DNA of 64,000 bases from positions 301,020 to 365,019 of the forward strand of contig NZ_FWXN01000002.1 of the NCBI RefSeq assembly GCF_900176385.1, given 5' to 3'. This document shows positions 1 to 7,209 of the stretch, piece after piece; position 1 is the stretch's first letter, and each line of letters begins with the position of its first letter. Below the pieces are notes generated by a model. The model saw only the letters and a list, made by a program, of their open reading frames with translations. It searched no databases and was not told where the DNA came from. This DNA comes from Janibacter indicus. GTDB taxonomy: Bacteria; Actinomycetota; Actinomycetes; Actinomycetales; Dermatophilaceae. The position numbers and the translations under genes were made by a program.

Positions 1-395
1 TAGCCGATGAAGGCCGCGATGTCGTTCTCGCTCCAGTCGTCGAGCAGCTCGGCGAACCAGGCCTCGCGGCGCTCCACGAGCTCGTCGAGCAGAGCAGCGC
101 CCTCGTCGGTCAGCGCGACGAGCTGGGCGCGGCCGTCCTGCGGGTCGGGCACCTTGTGCAGCAGTCCGAGGGAGGTCAGGTGGCTCACCTGGCGGCTGAC
201 CGTCGACGCGTCGGAGAGGTTGCGCTCGGCGATGTCGCCGACCCTGCTCGGGGCGTCGCGGACGGCGACGAGCACCGAGTGGTGGCTCGCCTCGACGGCG
301 GGGTGCACGCGAGGGGCGCGCACGCGCGTGGCGTGGAGCATGCGCAGCATCCGGATGACGCTGGTGCTCAGCTCTGCGGACGACGACGTGGTCAC
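1..395 (-). CDS. MarR-family transcriptional regulator (3' end outside window)
   Basis: Winged-helix DNA-binding regulator of the MarR family. The visible 131 residues hold the helical dimerisation start, the recognition region (DIAERNLSDASTVSRQVSHL) and the wing (DPQDGRAQLVALTDEG), which are typical of the family. The reading frame runs off the left edge, so the last helix is missing. I chose the GTG at 393-395 because GAAGGGAG lies just upstream; an in-frame ATG at 417-419 is the alternative. It is transcribed away from the CopD/CtaG gene with about 75 bp between them, so it may control that gene. The ligand is unknown. Confidence 0.85.
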   Translation of the reverse strand, partial: MTTSSSAELSTSVIRMLRMLHATRVRAPRVHPAVEASHHSVLVAVRDAPSRVGDIAERNLSDASTVSRQVSHLTSLGLLHKVPDPQDGRAQLVALTDEGAALLDELVERREAWFAELLDDWSENDIAAFIG

Positions 396-469
396 GGGCA
401 CTCCCTTCGATCGGTCCATGACAGCACACGATGCGGTGGTCCCCGGACTCGTTGCCTAGATTAGAGGGC

Positions 470-2491
470 ATGTCAGCCAGCCCGGGCGCCCCCCGCACCA
501 CCTCCGTCCCGCTCGGGATCCTCGGCCTCGTCAGCGTCCTCGCGGTCGTCGCGGCCACGGCCTTCGGTGGCGGTGCGGCGCCGCTCGAGCTCGGCGACCC
601 CGGCGGCTTCGTCCGCTGGTCGCTGCCCGTGCTCCGCGTGGTCCACGACGCCGCGGCCGCCGTGACCGTCGGAGCCCTCGTCGTCGCCGCCTTCCTCGTG
701 CCCGAGACGACTCGCACGGCCCGACGCGAGAGCCTGGCCCAGCTGGCTGGCGGTGCGGCGATCGTCTGGTTCCTCGCGGGCATCGGCCGGATGCTCACCG
801 ACTTCGCCTCCCTCGCGGGTCTGCGCCTCACCGACTCCACCTACTTCTCCCAGCTCGTCGCCTTCGTCTGGGAGTTGGACAGCACCCGTACGGCGGTCAT
901 CTCCTCGGCCATCGTCGGCGTCATCGCGATCGCCGCTCCGCTGGCCCGGACGAAGGGAACGCTGGCCTGGGCCGCCGCCGGCTCGGTCCTCGCGCTGCTC
1001 CCGCTCGCCCTCTCCGGGCACTCCGCCGCCAGCCTCGACCACATGAGCGGGGTCAACGCCCTCGCCTTCCACCTCGTCTCGGCGACGGTGTGGATCGGTG
1101 GGCTCGTCGCCCTCCTCGTCGTGCGCCCATCGCTCGGCACCCACCTGGCCGTGACCGTGCGGCGCTACTCGAGCATCGCCGCGTGGTGCTTCGCGTTCCT
1201 CGTCCTCTCCGGCCTGCTCGCGACGTGGATCAACATCGGTGGCCTCGGCGGACTCGACTCGCGCTACGGGGTCCTGCTCATCCTCAAGGCCGTCGCGGCG
1301 ATCGTCCTCGGGGTCATCGGCTGGTGGCACCGCAACCGGATCATCGCCGGACTGGAGGCAGGCGCCCAGGGGGCGTCCCCCCGTCGAGGCTCGGGCCTGA
1401 AGGCCCTCGCACCTCAGGACAGCGCCTTCGTCCGGCTCGCGCTCGGCGAGATCGCCGTCATGGCCACCGCCATGGGGCTCGGCGTGGCCGTCGGTCGCAC
1501 GCCGACCCCCGAGACCGCGCAGACCGCGCCGGAGAACGCCGTCGTCTACGACCTCTCCGGCTACCCCGACCCCGGGCCGCCGAGCGCGACGAGCTGGATC
1601 AGCGACTGGCAGATCGACTGGCTGTGGCTGACCGTCGCCGTCGTCGCGGTCGTCGTCTACGTCCGGTGGGCCCTGCGGCTGCGGGCTCGTGGCGACCACT
1701 GGCCGCTGCTGCGCACGATCAGCTGGGTCCTCGGCTGGGTCGTCTTCGTCTACTTCACCTCGGGCGGGCCGGCCGTCTACGGCAAGATCCTCTTCTCCTG
1801 GCACATGATCGAGCACATGGGCGTGGCGATGATTGCCCCGCTGCTGCTCGTGCCGGGTGCCCCGATCACCCTGGCGCTGCGGGCCCTGCCAGCACGCAAG
1901 GACAAGACCCTCGGGCCCCGCGAGCTCATCCTGGCGACGGTCCACTCGAGCTACCTGCGGGTGCTGGCCAACCCTGCGGTCGCGGCCTCGCTCTTCTTCT
2001 TCAGCCTGGCGATCTTCTACTACAGCCCGCTCTTCGAGCTGGCGATGCGCACGCACACCGGCCACGTGCTGATGATGGTGCACTTCCTGCTCACCGGGTA
2101 CATGTTCACGTGGGTGCTCATCGGCATCGACCCGGGCCCCAAGCGGTGGTCGCCGCTCGCCCTGCTCGTCGTGCTCTTCGCGACGATCAGCTTCCACGCC
2201 TTCTTCGGCGTCATCCTCACCCAGTCGACGCAGCTGCTCGCCGAGGACTTCTTCGGCCGTCTCGACCTGTCGTGGATGCGTGACCCGATCGCCGACCAGC
2301 AGCGCGGTGGCGCGATCGCCTGGGGCGTGGGCGAGGCGCCGACCCTCGTGCTGGCCATCGCCGTGGCCTGGCAGTGGATGCGCTCGGACGACCGCGAGAC
2401 CGCACGGCGCGACCGGGCGGCCGACCGCGACGGTGACGCCGAGCTCGAGGCCTACAACAGGCACCTGGCCGGCCTCTCCCGCGAGGACTGA
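470..2491 (+). CDS. CopD / CtaG fusion membrane protein (copper handling, cytochrome oxidase assembly)
   Basis: Polytopic membrane protein of 673 residues. The N-terminal half (about residues 1-320) is a CopD-like copper-resistance/transport domain with several membrane segments. The C-terminal half (about 400-650) is a CtaG (caa3_CtaG) domain with the typical histidine pattern FSWHMIEHMG and a run of membrane helices ending FHAFFGVIL. In actinobacteria this fusion is associated with copper delivery for cytochrome c oxidase (family knowledge). The ATG at 470 is preceded by GAGGG only about 3 bases away, so the start is moderately certain. A stretch at 1384-1419, encoding roughly PRRGSGLKALAPQD between the domains, matches a palindromic repeat also present elsewhere in the window. 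It ends 45 bp before a strong terminator. Confidence 0.88.
   Translation: MSASPGAPRTTSVPLGILGLVSVLAVVAATAFGGGAAPLELGDPGGFVRWSLPVLRVVHDAAAAVTVGALVVAAFLVPETTRTARRESLAQLAGGAAIVWFLAGIGRMLTDFASLAGLRLTDSTYFSQLVAFVWELDSTRTAVISSAIVGVIAIAAPLARTKGTLAWAAAGSVLALLPLALSGHSAASLDHMSGVNALAFHLVSATVWIGGLVALLVVRPSLGTHLAVTVRRYSSIAAWCFAFLVLSGLLATWINIGGLGGLDSRYGVLLILKAVAAIVLGVIGWWHRNRIIAGLEAGAQGASPRRGSGLKALAPQDSAFVRLALGEIAVMATAMGLGVAVGRTPTPETAQTAPENAVVYDLSGYPDPGPPSATSWISDWQIDWLWLTVAVVAVVVYVRWALRLRARGDHWPLLRTISWVLGWVVFVYFTSGGPAVYGKILFSWHMIEHMGVAMIAPLLLVPGAPITLALRALPARKDKTLGPRELILATVHSSYLRVLANPAVAASLFFFSLAIFYYSPLFELAMRTHTGHVLMMVHFLLTGYMFTWVLIGIDPGPKRWSPLALLVVLFATISFHAFFGVILTQSTQLLAEDFFGRLDLSWMRDPIADQQRGGAIAWGVGEAPTLVLAIAVAWQWMRSDDRETARRDRAADRDGDAELEAYNRHLAGLSRED
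1384..1419. repeat. REP-like palindromic repeat, copy 1 (inside copD/ctaG)
   Basis: Dyad with arms TCGAGGCTCGGGCC and a partner ending CTCGCACCTCAGGA. The same core and flanking bases (CACCTCAGGAC, GCGCCTTCG) recur at 27182-27217. Here it is read in frame and adds residues between the two domains. Confidence 0.65.
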
Positions 2492-2534
2492 CGCACGGCG
2501 CGAGCCCGGCCGTCAGCGCGGGCCGGACGACGAC

Positions 2535-2565
2535 GGAGCCGGGCCCCATTGTGGGGCCCGGCTCC
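2535..2565. terminator. Bidirectional hairpin terminator
   Basis: Perfect 14-bp GC stem (left arm GGAGCCGGGCCCCA) with a 3-base loop. It lies between the convergent ends of the CopD/CtaG gene and the secreted protein gene. No long T run follows, as is common in high-GC actinobacteria. Confidence 0.85.
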
Positions 2566-2584
2566 GGGTGCGTGTGGGCGGCGG

Positions 2585-3334
2585 TCAGCCGCAGTTGCTC
2601 CACTCGGCGGTGGTGCTCTTGGCGGCCCAGCCGTTGGAGTTGCCCTTGTAGATCGCGCGGTAGCGGTAGCAGGCGCTCGGCTTGACCGAGGTGTTCCAGC
2701 CGAAGTACCCGTGACCGTTGGTCCTCGTCCGGCCGGCGTCGAACCAGTAGGTGCCGTAGGCCTGACGGGCCTGGATGTGGACGTTGACGTAGCGCAGCGG
2801 GCGGGTCGGGCTGGAGACGAGCTGGGTGACCCGGCCGGTGACCTTGGTGCCGCCGTTGCTCGTCGCGACCGGCTTGGCGGTCGTGCGCACCCACGTGCCC
2901 GGCTTGGCCGTCTGGCGCTCCCAGTTGCTGTGGCGGCCGGTGTACCAAGCATTGCCCGAGTAGACCGCGCGGTAGGTCTTCGAGCGGTCGGCCGTCAGCG
3001 AGACGGAGAAGGCGCCGTTGGAGTTGGTCTCCGGGCGGGCGACCGTGCGCCACGTCGTGGAGCCGACGTTGCGGGCCTGCAGCGAGATCGAGCGACCGGT
3101 CAGCGGGCGGTAGGTCTTCGAGTCGTAGAGCTCGCCGATGACGGTCAGTCGCTCGTTGACCCCGCTCCACAGCGGCTCGACGGTGAGGTTGAAGCCGGGG
3201 CTGCTCTTGGCGGTGGTCGCCGCCGGGGCGGCCGGAGCGGCGGGGGCCGCGCTCGTGCTGGCGGCGGGGACGAGGGAGACGGCGAGGGCGGTCGTGGCGG
3301 TGAGGACCATCGCGCGGCGGGTGCTCGGGCGCAT
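2585..3334 (-). CDS. Secreted protein with two Ig-like/MSCRAMM-type repeats
   Basis: 249 residues. An N-terminal signal peptide is clear: MRPSTRRAM, a hydrophobic core, then ASTSAAPA followed by an Ala/Pro linker. The mature part shows two related beta-rich repeats (about residues 55-130 and 140-245). Each has a pattern like RxVxLQAR / xTWRTVA / TNxxGxFxxxLxxxxSxxYRAxYxGN, as in bacterial Ig-like domains of exported proteins. The C-terminus ends SNCG and a second Cys lies at 'SACYRYR', so a disulfide is possible. The function is unknown; a surface or secreted adhesion-type role is inference. The ATG start fits the signal peptide. Confidence 0.75.
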   Translation of the reverse strand: MRPSTRRAMVLTATTALAVSLVPAASTSAAPAAPAAPAATTAKSSPGFNLTVEPLWSGVNERLTVIGELYDSKTYRPLTGRSISLQARNVGSTTWRTVARPETNSNGAFSVSLTADRSKTYRAVYSGNAWYTGRHSNWERQTAKPGTWVRTTAKPVATSNGGTKVTGRVTQLVSSPTRPLRYVNVHIQARQAYGTYWFDAGRTRTNGHGYFGWNTSVKPSACYRYRAIYKGNSNGWAAKSTTAEWSNCG

Positions 3335-3464
3335 CTGAGGGCTCCAGGGACGAGAGAGGCAGGGGCGTGGCGGGTGTGACTCATGTGACTGGTGTGGTCA
3401 CAATCGCAGTGTGCCTCGTCCGCGGGTCTAGGCTGGGGCGAAACGCCGAAGAGAGGGGTACTCC

Positions 3465-3665
3465 ATGGGCGGCGAAGCCCTGTTCTGGATCTTCATCGTC
3501 GTCTTCAGCCTGCTGATGATCGCGGGTTTCTTCCTCCTCGAGCGGCCGCGCCGTTCGCGCGAGGTGCCCACGCGGCTGTCCGTCCACACCGACCCCAAGG
3601 ACCCCCGCGGTCGGCACCAGCCGGCCGAGCGGGTCGACCCCACCGAGACCACCAACCGGCTCTGA
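3465..3665 (+). CDS. Small single-span membrane protein
   Basis: 66 residues. One hydrophobic segment (about residues 5-25, LFWIFIVVFSLLMIAGFFLL) is followed by a basic, Pro-rich polar tail ending PTETTNRL. GAGAGGGG lies 8 bases upstream of the ATG. It precedes the DUF6458-like gene by 21 bases, so the two may be co-transcribed. I do not recognise the family. Confidence 0.65.
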   Translation: MGGEALFWIFIVVFSLLMIAGFFLLERPRRSREVPTRLSVHTDPKDPRGRHQPAERVDPTETTNRL

Positions 3666-3686
3666 GCGGAGTCAGGAGCACGACAC

Positions 3687-3889
3687 ATGTAATCGGCGCC
3701 GGGATCTTCCTGCTGCTCGTCGGACTCGTCATCGTCTTCGCCTACAACGGCGATATGTCGATCGCCGGGCTCGACCTCGCGGCCCTAGGGTGGATCGCCA
3801 TCGGTCTGGGCGTCCTCGCGATCGTCCTGAGCTTCCTGCTCACCAACCGCCGTCGCGAGACCGTGGTCCGCGACGACCGTCGCTACTGA
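3687..3889 (+). CDS. DUF6458-like small membrane protein with its start codon out of frame
   Basis: About 66 codons encode IGAGIFLLLVGLVIVFAYNG, a second hydrophobic helix (LGWIAIGLGVLAIVLSFLL) and a basic tail RRRETVVRDDRRY. This is the layout of the actinobacterial DUF6458 family. AGGAG and an ATG (3687-3689) sit where the start should be, but that ATG reads straight into TAA. The protein frame begins at 3689, one base off. Homologues usually start M-x-IGAGI, so one missing base after 'ATGTA' would restore the gene. It is therefore a start-codon frameshift, a sequencing error or an unusual initiation. Confidence 0.6.
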
Positions 3890-3902
3890 CGCTCCCGAGC
3901 AC

Positions 3903-3942
3903 GACGAAGGGGGGCCCGCCAGCTGGCGGGCCCCCCTTCGTC
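3903..3942. terminator. Bidirectional hairpin terminator
   Basis: Perfect 20-bp inverted repeat (left arm GACGAAGGGGGGCCCGCCAG) between the convergent DUF6458-like gene and the acyl-CoA dehydrogenase gene. Confidence 0.9.
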
Positions 3943-3955
3943 ATGTGCGTGCGGG

Positions 3956-5827
3956 TCAGAAGGCCGACTCGGGCACGTCCATGAGGGTGTTGTCCGTGGC
4001 CTCGGCGATGGCGCGCTCGCCGGCCAGGAGCGGCAGGACGTTCTTGGCGAAGAAGCTCGCCGCGGCGATCTTGCCCGTGTAGAAGTCCTTGTCCTTGCCC
4101 TCCGCGCCGGCCTCGAGGGCCTCGGTGGCAACGGCGGCCTGGCGCAGCAGCAGCCAGCCGACGACGAGGTCGCCGGCGCCGAGCAGCAGACGCGAGGTGT
4201 TCTGGCCCACCTTGTAGATGTTGGTGATGTCCGAGCCCTCCTGCTTGGGGTCGGAGGCCATGAGCGCCTGGAACATCGCGCCGAGGATGCCCTGGACGTT
4301 TTCCAGGCCCTGGCCGAGCAGCTCGCGCTCGTGCTTGAGCGCACCGCCCTGCGCGTCGACGTCCTGGGCGAACTCCTGGATCTGCATCGCGAGGTGACCC
4401 AGCGCCTGGCCGTTGTCACGCACGATCTTGCGGAAGAAGAAGTCCTGACCCTGGATGGCCGTGGTGCCCTCGTAGAGGGTGTCGATCTTCGCGTCGCGGA
4501 CGTACTGCTCGATCGGGTACTCCTGCAGGAAGCCGGAGCCACCGAAGGTCTGCAGCGACTCGGTGCCGAGGAGGGTCCAGGCCCGCTCGGAGCCCAGGCC
4601 CTTGACGATCGGCAGCAGCAGGTCGTTGACCCGGTTGGCCATCGCGGCGGGGGAGTCGTCGGCGATCTCCTCGACGCCCGTCGCGAGCTGCTCGACGTCG
4701 ACGGTGTCCTGCTGGCTCGACGTGAGCGTGACGAGCGCCCGCAGGCCCTCGGCGTAGGCCTTCTGCAGCATGAGGCTGCGGCGCACGTCCGGGTGGTGGG
4801 TGATCGTCACACGCGGCGCGTCCTTGGCGGGCGTCGTCAGGTCGGCGCCCTGGACGCGCTCCTTGGCGTACTCGAGCGCGTTGAGGTAGCCGGTGGAGAG
4901 GGTGGCGATGGCCTTGGTGCCGACCATCATCCGGGCGTTCTCGATGACGCGGAACATCTGGGCGATGCCGTCGTGGACGTCGCCGAAGAGGGTGCCGACG
5001 GCGGCGTGCTTCTCGCCGAAGGTCACCTCGCAGGTCGTCGAGACCTTCAGGCCCATCTTCTTCTCGACGTTGGTGACGTAGACGCCGTTGCGCTCGCCCA
5101 ACTCGCCGGTCTCGAGGTCGACGGCGTACTTGGTGAGGATGAAGAGGCTCAGGCCCTTGGTGCCCGGGCCGGCGCCCTCGGGGCGGGCGAGGACGAAGTG
5201 GACGACGTTGTCGGTCATGTCCGACTCGGCCGAGGTGATGAAGCGCTTGACGCCCTCGATGTTCCACGTGCCGTCGCCGTTGTCGGTGGCCTTGGTCCGC
5301 CCGGCGCCGACGTCCGAGCCGGCGTCGGGCTCGGTGAGCACCATGGTGCAGTGCCAGCCCTTCTCGGCAATCCACTTCGCGAGCTTCTTCTGCTCGTCGG
5401 TGCCGAGCAGGTAGAGCAGCTTGGCGAAGGAGTAGCTCGCGCCGAACATGCCGATCGCCGGGTTGGCGCCGAGGACGAGCTCGTTCATCGCCCAGCGCAA
5501 CGACGGGGGAGCGACGGTGCCGTCGAGCTCCTCGGGCAGGTCGAGCGACCAGAAGCCGGCGTCCTGGAAGGCCTTGTACGACTTCTTGAAGGACTCGGGC
5601 ATCGCCACGGACGAGGTCTCGGGGTCGAAGACCGGGGGGTTGCGGTCGGCGTCGGCGAAGGACTCGGCGAGCTCGTTCTCGGCCAGACGCGCGTACTCCT
5701 TGAGCATCTCGCGCGCGGTGTCGGCGTCGACCGCCTCGTAGGGGCCCTGGCCCAGGACCTCGTCGCGACCGAAGACCTCGAAGAGGTTGAACTCGATGTC
5801 GCGCAGGTTGCTCTTGTAGTGACCCAT
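3956..5827 (-). CDS. FadE-type acyl-CoA dehydrogenase
   Basis: Flavoprotein of 623 residues that oxidises acyl-CoA to enoyl-CoA in fatty-acid beta-oxidation. The long form with N- and C-terminal extensions resembles bacterial FadE5/VLCAD-like enzymes. Visible features are the family N-terminus [20 protein letters not shown], the middle-domain FAD/substrate motif [20 protein letters not shown] (about 175-195), a C-terminal dehydrogenase domain with [11 protein letters not shown] and [12 protein letters not shown] (about 455-490), and a trailing helical region typical of the long subfamily. A perfect 24-bp palindrome lies 54 bp upstream and suggests TetR-type control by fatty acids. It stands alone, without other beta-oxidation genes next to it. 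Confidence 0.93.
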   Translation of the reverse strand: MGHYKSNLRDIEFNLFEVFGRDEVLGQGPYEAVDADTAREMLKEYARLAENELAESFADADRNPPVFDPETSSVAMPESFKKSYKAFQDAGFWSLDLPEELDGTVAPPSLRWAMNELVLGANPAIGMFGASYSFAKLLYLLGTDEQKKLAKWIAEKGWHCTMVLTEPDAGSDVGAGRTKATDNGDGTWNIEGVKRFITSAESDMTDNVVHFVLARPEGAGPGTKGLSLFILTKYAVDLETGELGERNGVYVTNVEKKMGLKVSTTCEVTFGEKHAAVGTLFGDVHDGIAQMFRVIENARMMVGTKAIATLSTGYLNALEYAKERVQGADLTTPAKDAPRVTITHHPDVRRSLMLQKAYAEGLRALVTLTSSQQDTVDVEQLATGVEEIADDSPAAMANRVNDLLLPIVKGLGSERAWTLLGTESLQTFGGSGFLQEYPIEQYVRDAKIDTLYEGTTAIQGQDFFFRKIVRDNGQALGHLAMQIQEFAQDVDAQGGALKHERELLGQGLENVQGILGAMFQALMASDPKQEGSDITNIYKVGQNTSRLLLGAGDLVVGWLLLRQAAVATEALEAGAEGKDKDFYTGKIAAASFFAKNVLPLLAGERAIAEATDNTLMDVPESAF

Positions 5828-5880
5828 GCAGGCGTCTCCTGGTCGTGTCGTGCGCCGGGCCTGCCCGACGCTGGGGACAA

Positions 5881-5904
5881 GACAGTAAGCAAGCGCTTAC
5901 TGTC
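5881..5904. promoter_or_regulatory. Palindromic operator upstream of fadE (TetR-like)
   Basis: GACAGTAAGC-AAGC-GCTTACTGTC is a perfect 10+10 dyad with a 4-base spacer, 54 bp upstream of the acyl-CoA dehydrogenase start. Such AGTAAGC/GCTTACT sites are typical of TetR-family lipid-metabolism regulators. A second, shorter dyad (CGCTTGC/GCAAGCG) lies at 5930-5947. The regulator is not in this window. Confidence 0.75.
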
Positions 5905-5976
5905 CATTCGATTCATCTTCACCCCGCCGCGCTTGCTGGGGCAAGCGAATGTCAGGTGACCTGAGGCACAACGCAA

Positions 5977-6011
5977 CTCGTCCCCCTTCGCCATGGACGA
6001 AGGGGGACGAG
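5977..6011. terminator. Hairpin between fadE promoter region and hydrolase 3' end
   Basis: 14-bp stem (left arm CTCGTCCCCCTTCG) with a 7-base loop, just downstream of the minus-strand hydrolase gene. It is the likely terminator of that gene. Confidence 0.7.
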
Positions 6012-6034
6012 GTCACCTGCTCGAGGTGGGCGGC

Positions 6035-6901
6035 TCAGCGCACCGCGTCGTGCCAGGCCAGGGCTGCGTCGAGCTGGTCGCGCATCTGCGTCGGCCGGGG
6101 CGGGGAGTGGCCGTCGGCGAAGTCGTCGAAGACGAGCGAGAAGCGGGGGTGTCCCTCGAGGTCGTCGGGGTCGACGCCGGCGGCGGAGAGGAAGGGGCGG
6201 ACGTGGTCCTCGAGGTGACCGGGGTCGCCGCTGTTGTGGACGAGGCGCACCCAGGCATCGGGCTGGTCGGGGCCGGCCGCCCAGCGGTGGGTCAGGTCGA
6301 CGCGGTCGCGGTGGGCCGCCTCGACGGAGTCCATGTCGGGGTGCTCGGGGAAGAGCCGGGTGCGGAAGATCTTCACCGGCATGCGCTCGTAGCGCGAGAC
6401 GCGCGTCTGCGGGGAGAAGGGCACGGCGAGCGAGCCGGGTGTGTGCGCCGCGAGGGCGATCGACGCGTAGCCGCCACCGCTGCTGCCGGTGAAGACCGTG
6501 CGCCGTGCGCCGAGGCGGCCGGCCATCGCCGTCACCTCGTCGGCGAGGCGGGCGGTGACATCGTGCTCCTGCGGCCCGATGTACCAGGCGAGCGGGATCG
6601 CCTCGTCGACCTGCAGCGACGGGTCCGAGACGAAGAGCAGGCTCTCGGGGCGCTCGCGCAGGGTCCGCAGCCACTCGAAGCGCGGCAGCGTCACGTCCTT
6701 GCGCACCAGCGCACCGTGGAGCACGACGACGAGGTCGGGATGGTCACGACGCAGCAGGAGGGTGTCGATCGTCAGCCGCGGGTCGTCCGGGTGGGTCAGG
6801 CGAGTCAACTGGCGGGTGCCGACCTCAGGCAGGGCCGCCTGCGCAAATCCTGTGGCCTCCACGACCGGCGCCTCGGTGCGCTCGTCCCACTCGGTGCTCA
6901 T
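6035..6901 (-). CDS. Alpha/beta-hydrolase fold protein
   Basis: 288 residues from the ATG at 6899-6901. The nucleophile elbow is visible as TVFTGSSGGGYAS (pattern G-x-S-x-G, about residue 138). Downstream, LVHNSGDPGH offers an acid and a histidine near the end, as in a catalytic triad. An upstream strand LVVVLHGALV could carry the oxyanion hole. The substrate is not apparent. A longer reading from 6937 is possible, but the shorter start gives the more usual N-terminus (MSTEWDERTEAP). There is no signal peptide. Confidence 0.65.
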   Translation of the reverse strand: MSTEWDERTEAPVVEATGFAQAALPEVGTRQLTRLTHPDDPRLTIDTLLLRRDHPDLVVVLHGALVRKDVTLPRFEWLRTLRERPESLLFVSDPSLQVDEAIPLAWYIGPQEHDVTARLADEVTAMAGRLGARRTVFTGSSGGGYASIALAAHTPGSLAVPFSPQTRVSRYERMPVKIFRTRLFPEHPDMDSVEAAHRDRVDLTHRWAAGPDQPDAWVRLVHNSGDPGHLEDHVRPFLSAAGVDPDDLEGHPRFSLVFDDFADGHSPPRPTQMRDQLDAALAWHDAVR

Positions 6902-7010
6902 CGGCCAATCCAAGCATCCCGAGGTCCGACCCCGCACCCAGCGTGGTCACTGCAGAGCCGGTGCCGGGAAGGCGCTGGCGGTGAGTTAGCATGTCGCCTG
7001 CGCCTCGCGC

Positions 7011-7081
7011 GCCGGTGTAGCTCAATGGTAGAGCGCCAGCTTCCCAAGCTGGACACGCGGGTTCGATTCCCGTCACCGGCT
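7011..7081 (+). tRNA. tRNA-Gly (anticodon CCC)
   Basis: Acceptor arm GCCGGTG pairs with CACCGGC. The anticodon stem CCAGC/GCTGG encloses the loop TTCCCAA, giving anticodon CCC. The T-arm is GCGGGTTCGATTCCCGT. CCA is not encoded. The discriminator T is also the first base of the TCAGC target duplication of the adjoining transposon, so the gene lost its own terminator to the insertion. Confidence 0.95.
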
Positions 7082-7085
7082 CAGC
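7081..7085. repeat. Target site duplication, left copy (TCAGC)
   Basis: TCAGC immediately outside the left terminal inverted repeat. An identical TCAGC lies immediately outside the right one at 23568-23572. Confidence 0.85.
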
Positions 7086-7106
7086 GGGGTGTTGCCCGAA
7101 TTTGCG
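7086..7106 (+). repeat. Left terminal inverted repeat
   Basis: Begins GGGGTGTTGCCCGAATT and ends TGCG. It matches the reverse complement of 23547-23567 at 19 of 21 positions. Confidence 0.85.
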
Positions 7107-7111
7107 GAATC

Positions 7112-7126
7112 TGTTGCCCGAATTCG
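7112..7126 (+). repeat. Subterminal direct repeat at the left end
   Basis: TGTTGCCCGAATTCG repeats TGTTGCCCGAATTTG of the terminal repeat (7090-7104) exactly 22 bp further in, about two helical turns. It is a candidate second transposase-binding site. No clear equivalent is seen at the right end. Confidence 0.7.
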
Positions 7127-7145
7127 GTGTAACACCCGGAATGGT

Positions 7146-7177
7146 TGAAGGGCCGCCCCAGACGGGGCGGCCCTTCA
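7146..7177. terminator. Hairpin terminator at the element's left end
   Basis: Stem TGAAGGGCCGCCCC / GGGGCGGCCCTTCA with a 4-base loop. It lies just downstream of the transposase gene (minus strand) and may also stop read-through from tRNA-Gly into the element. Confidence 0.8.
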
Positions 7178-7209
7178 GTCGTTGATGGAGTTGTTGGACA
7201 TCGTCGTTG

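Noticed and set aside
473..2464. Long minus-strand open frame opposite CopD/CtaG
   Set aside because: Arg/Asp/Glu-rich shadow without hydrophobic segments or motifs.
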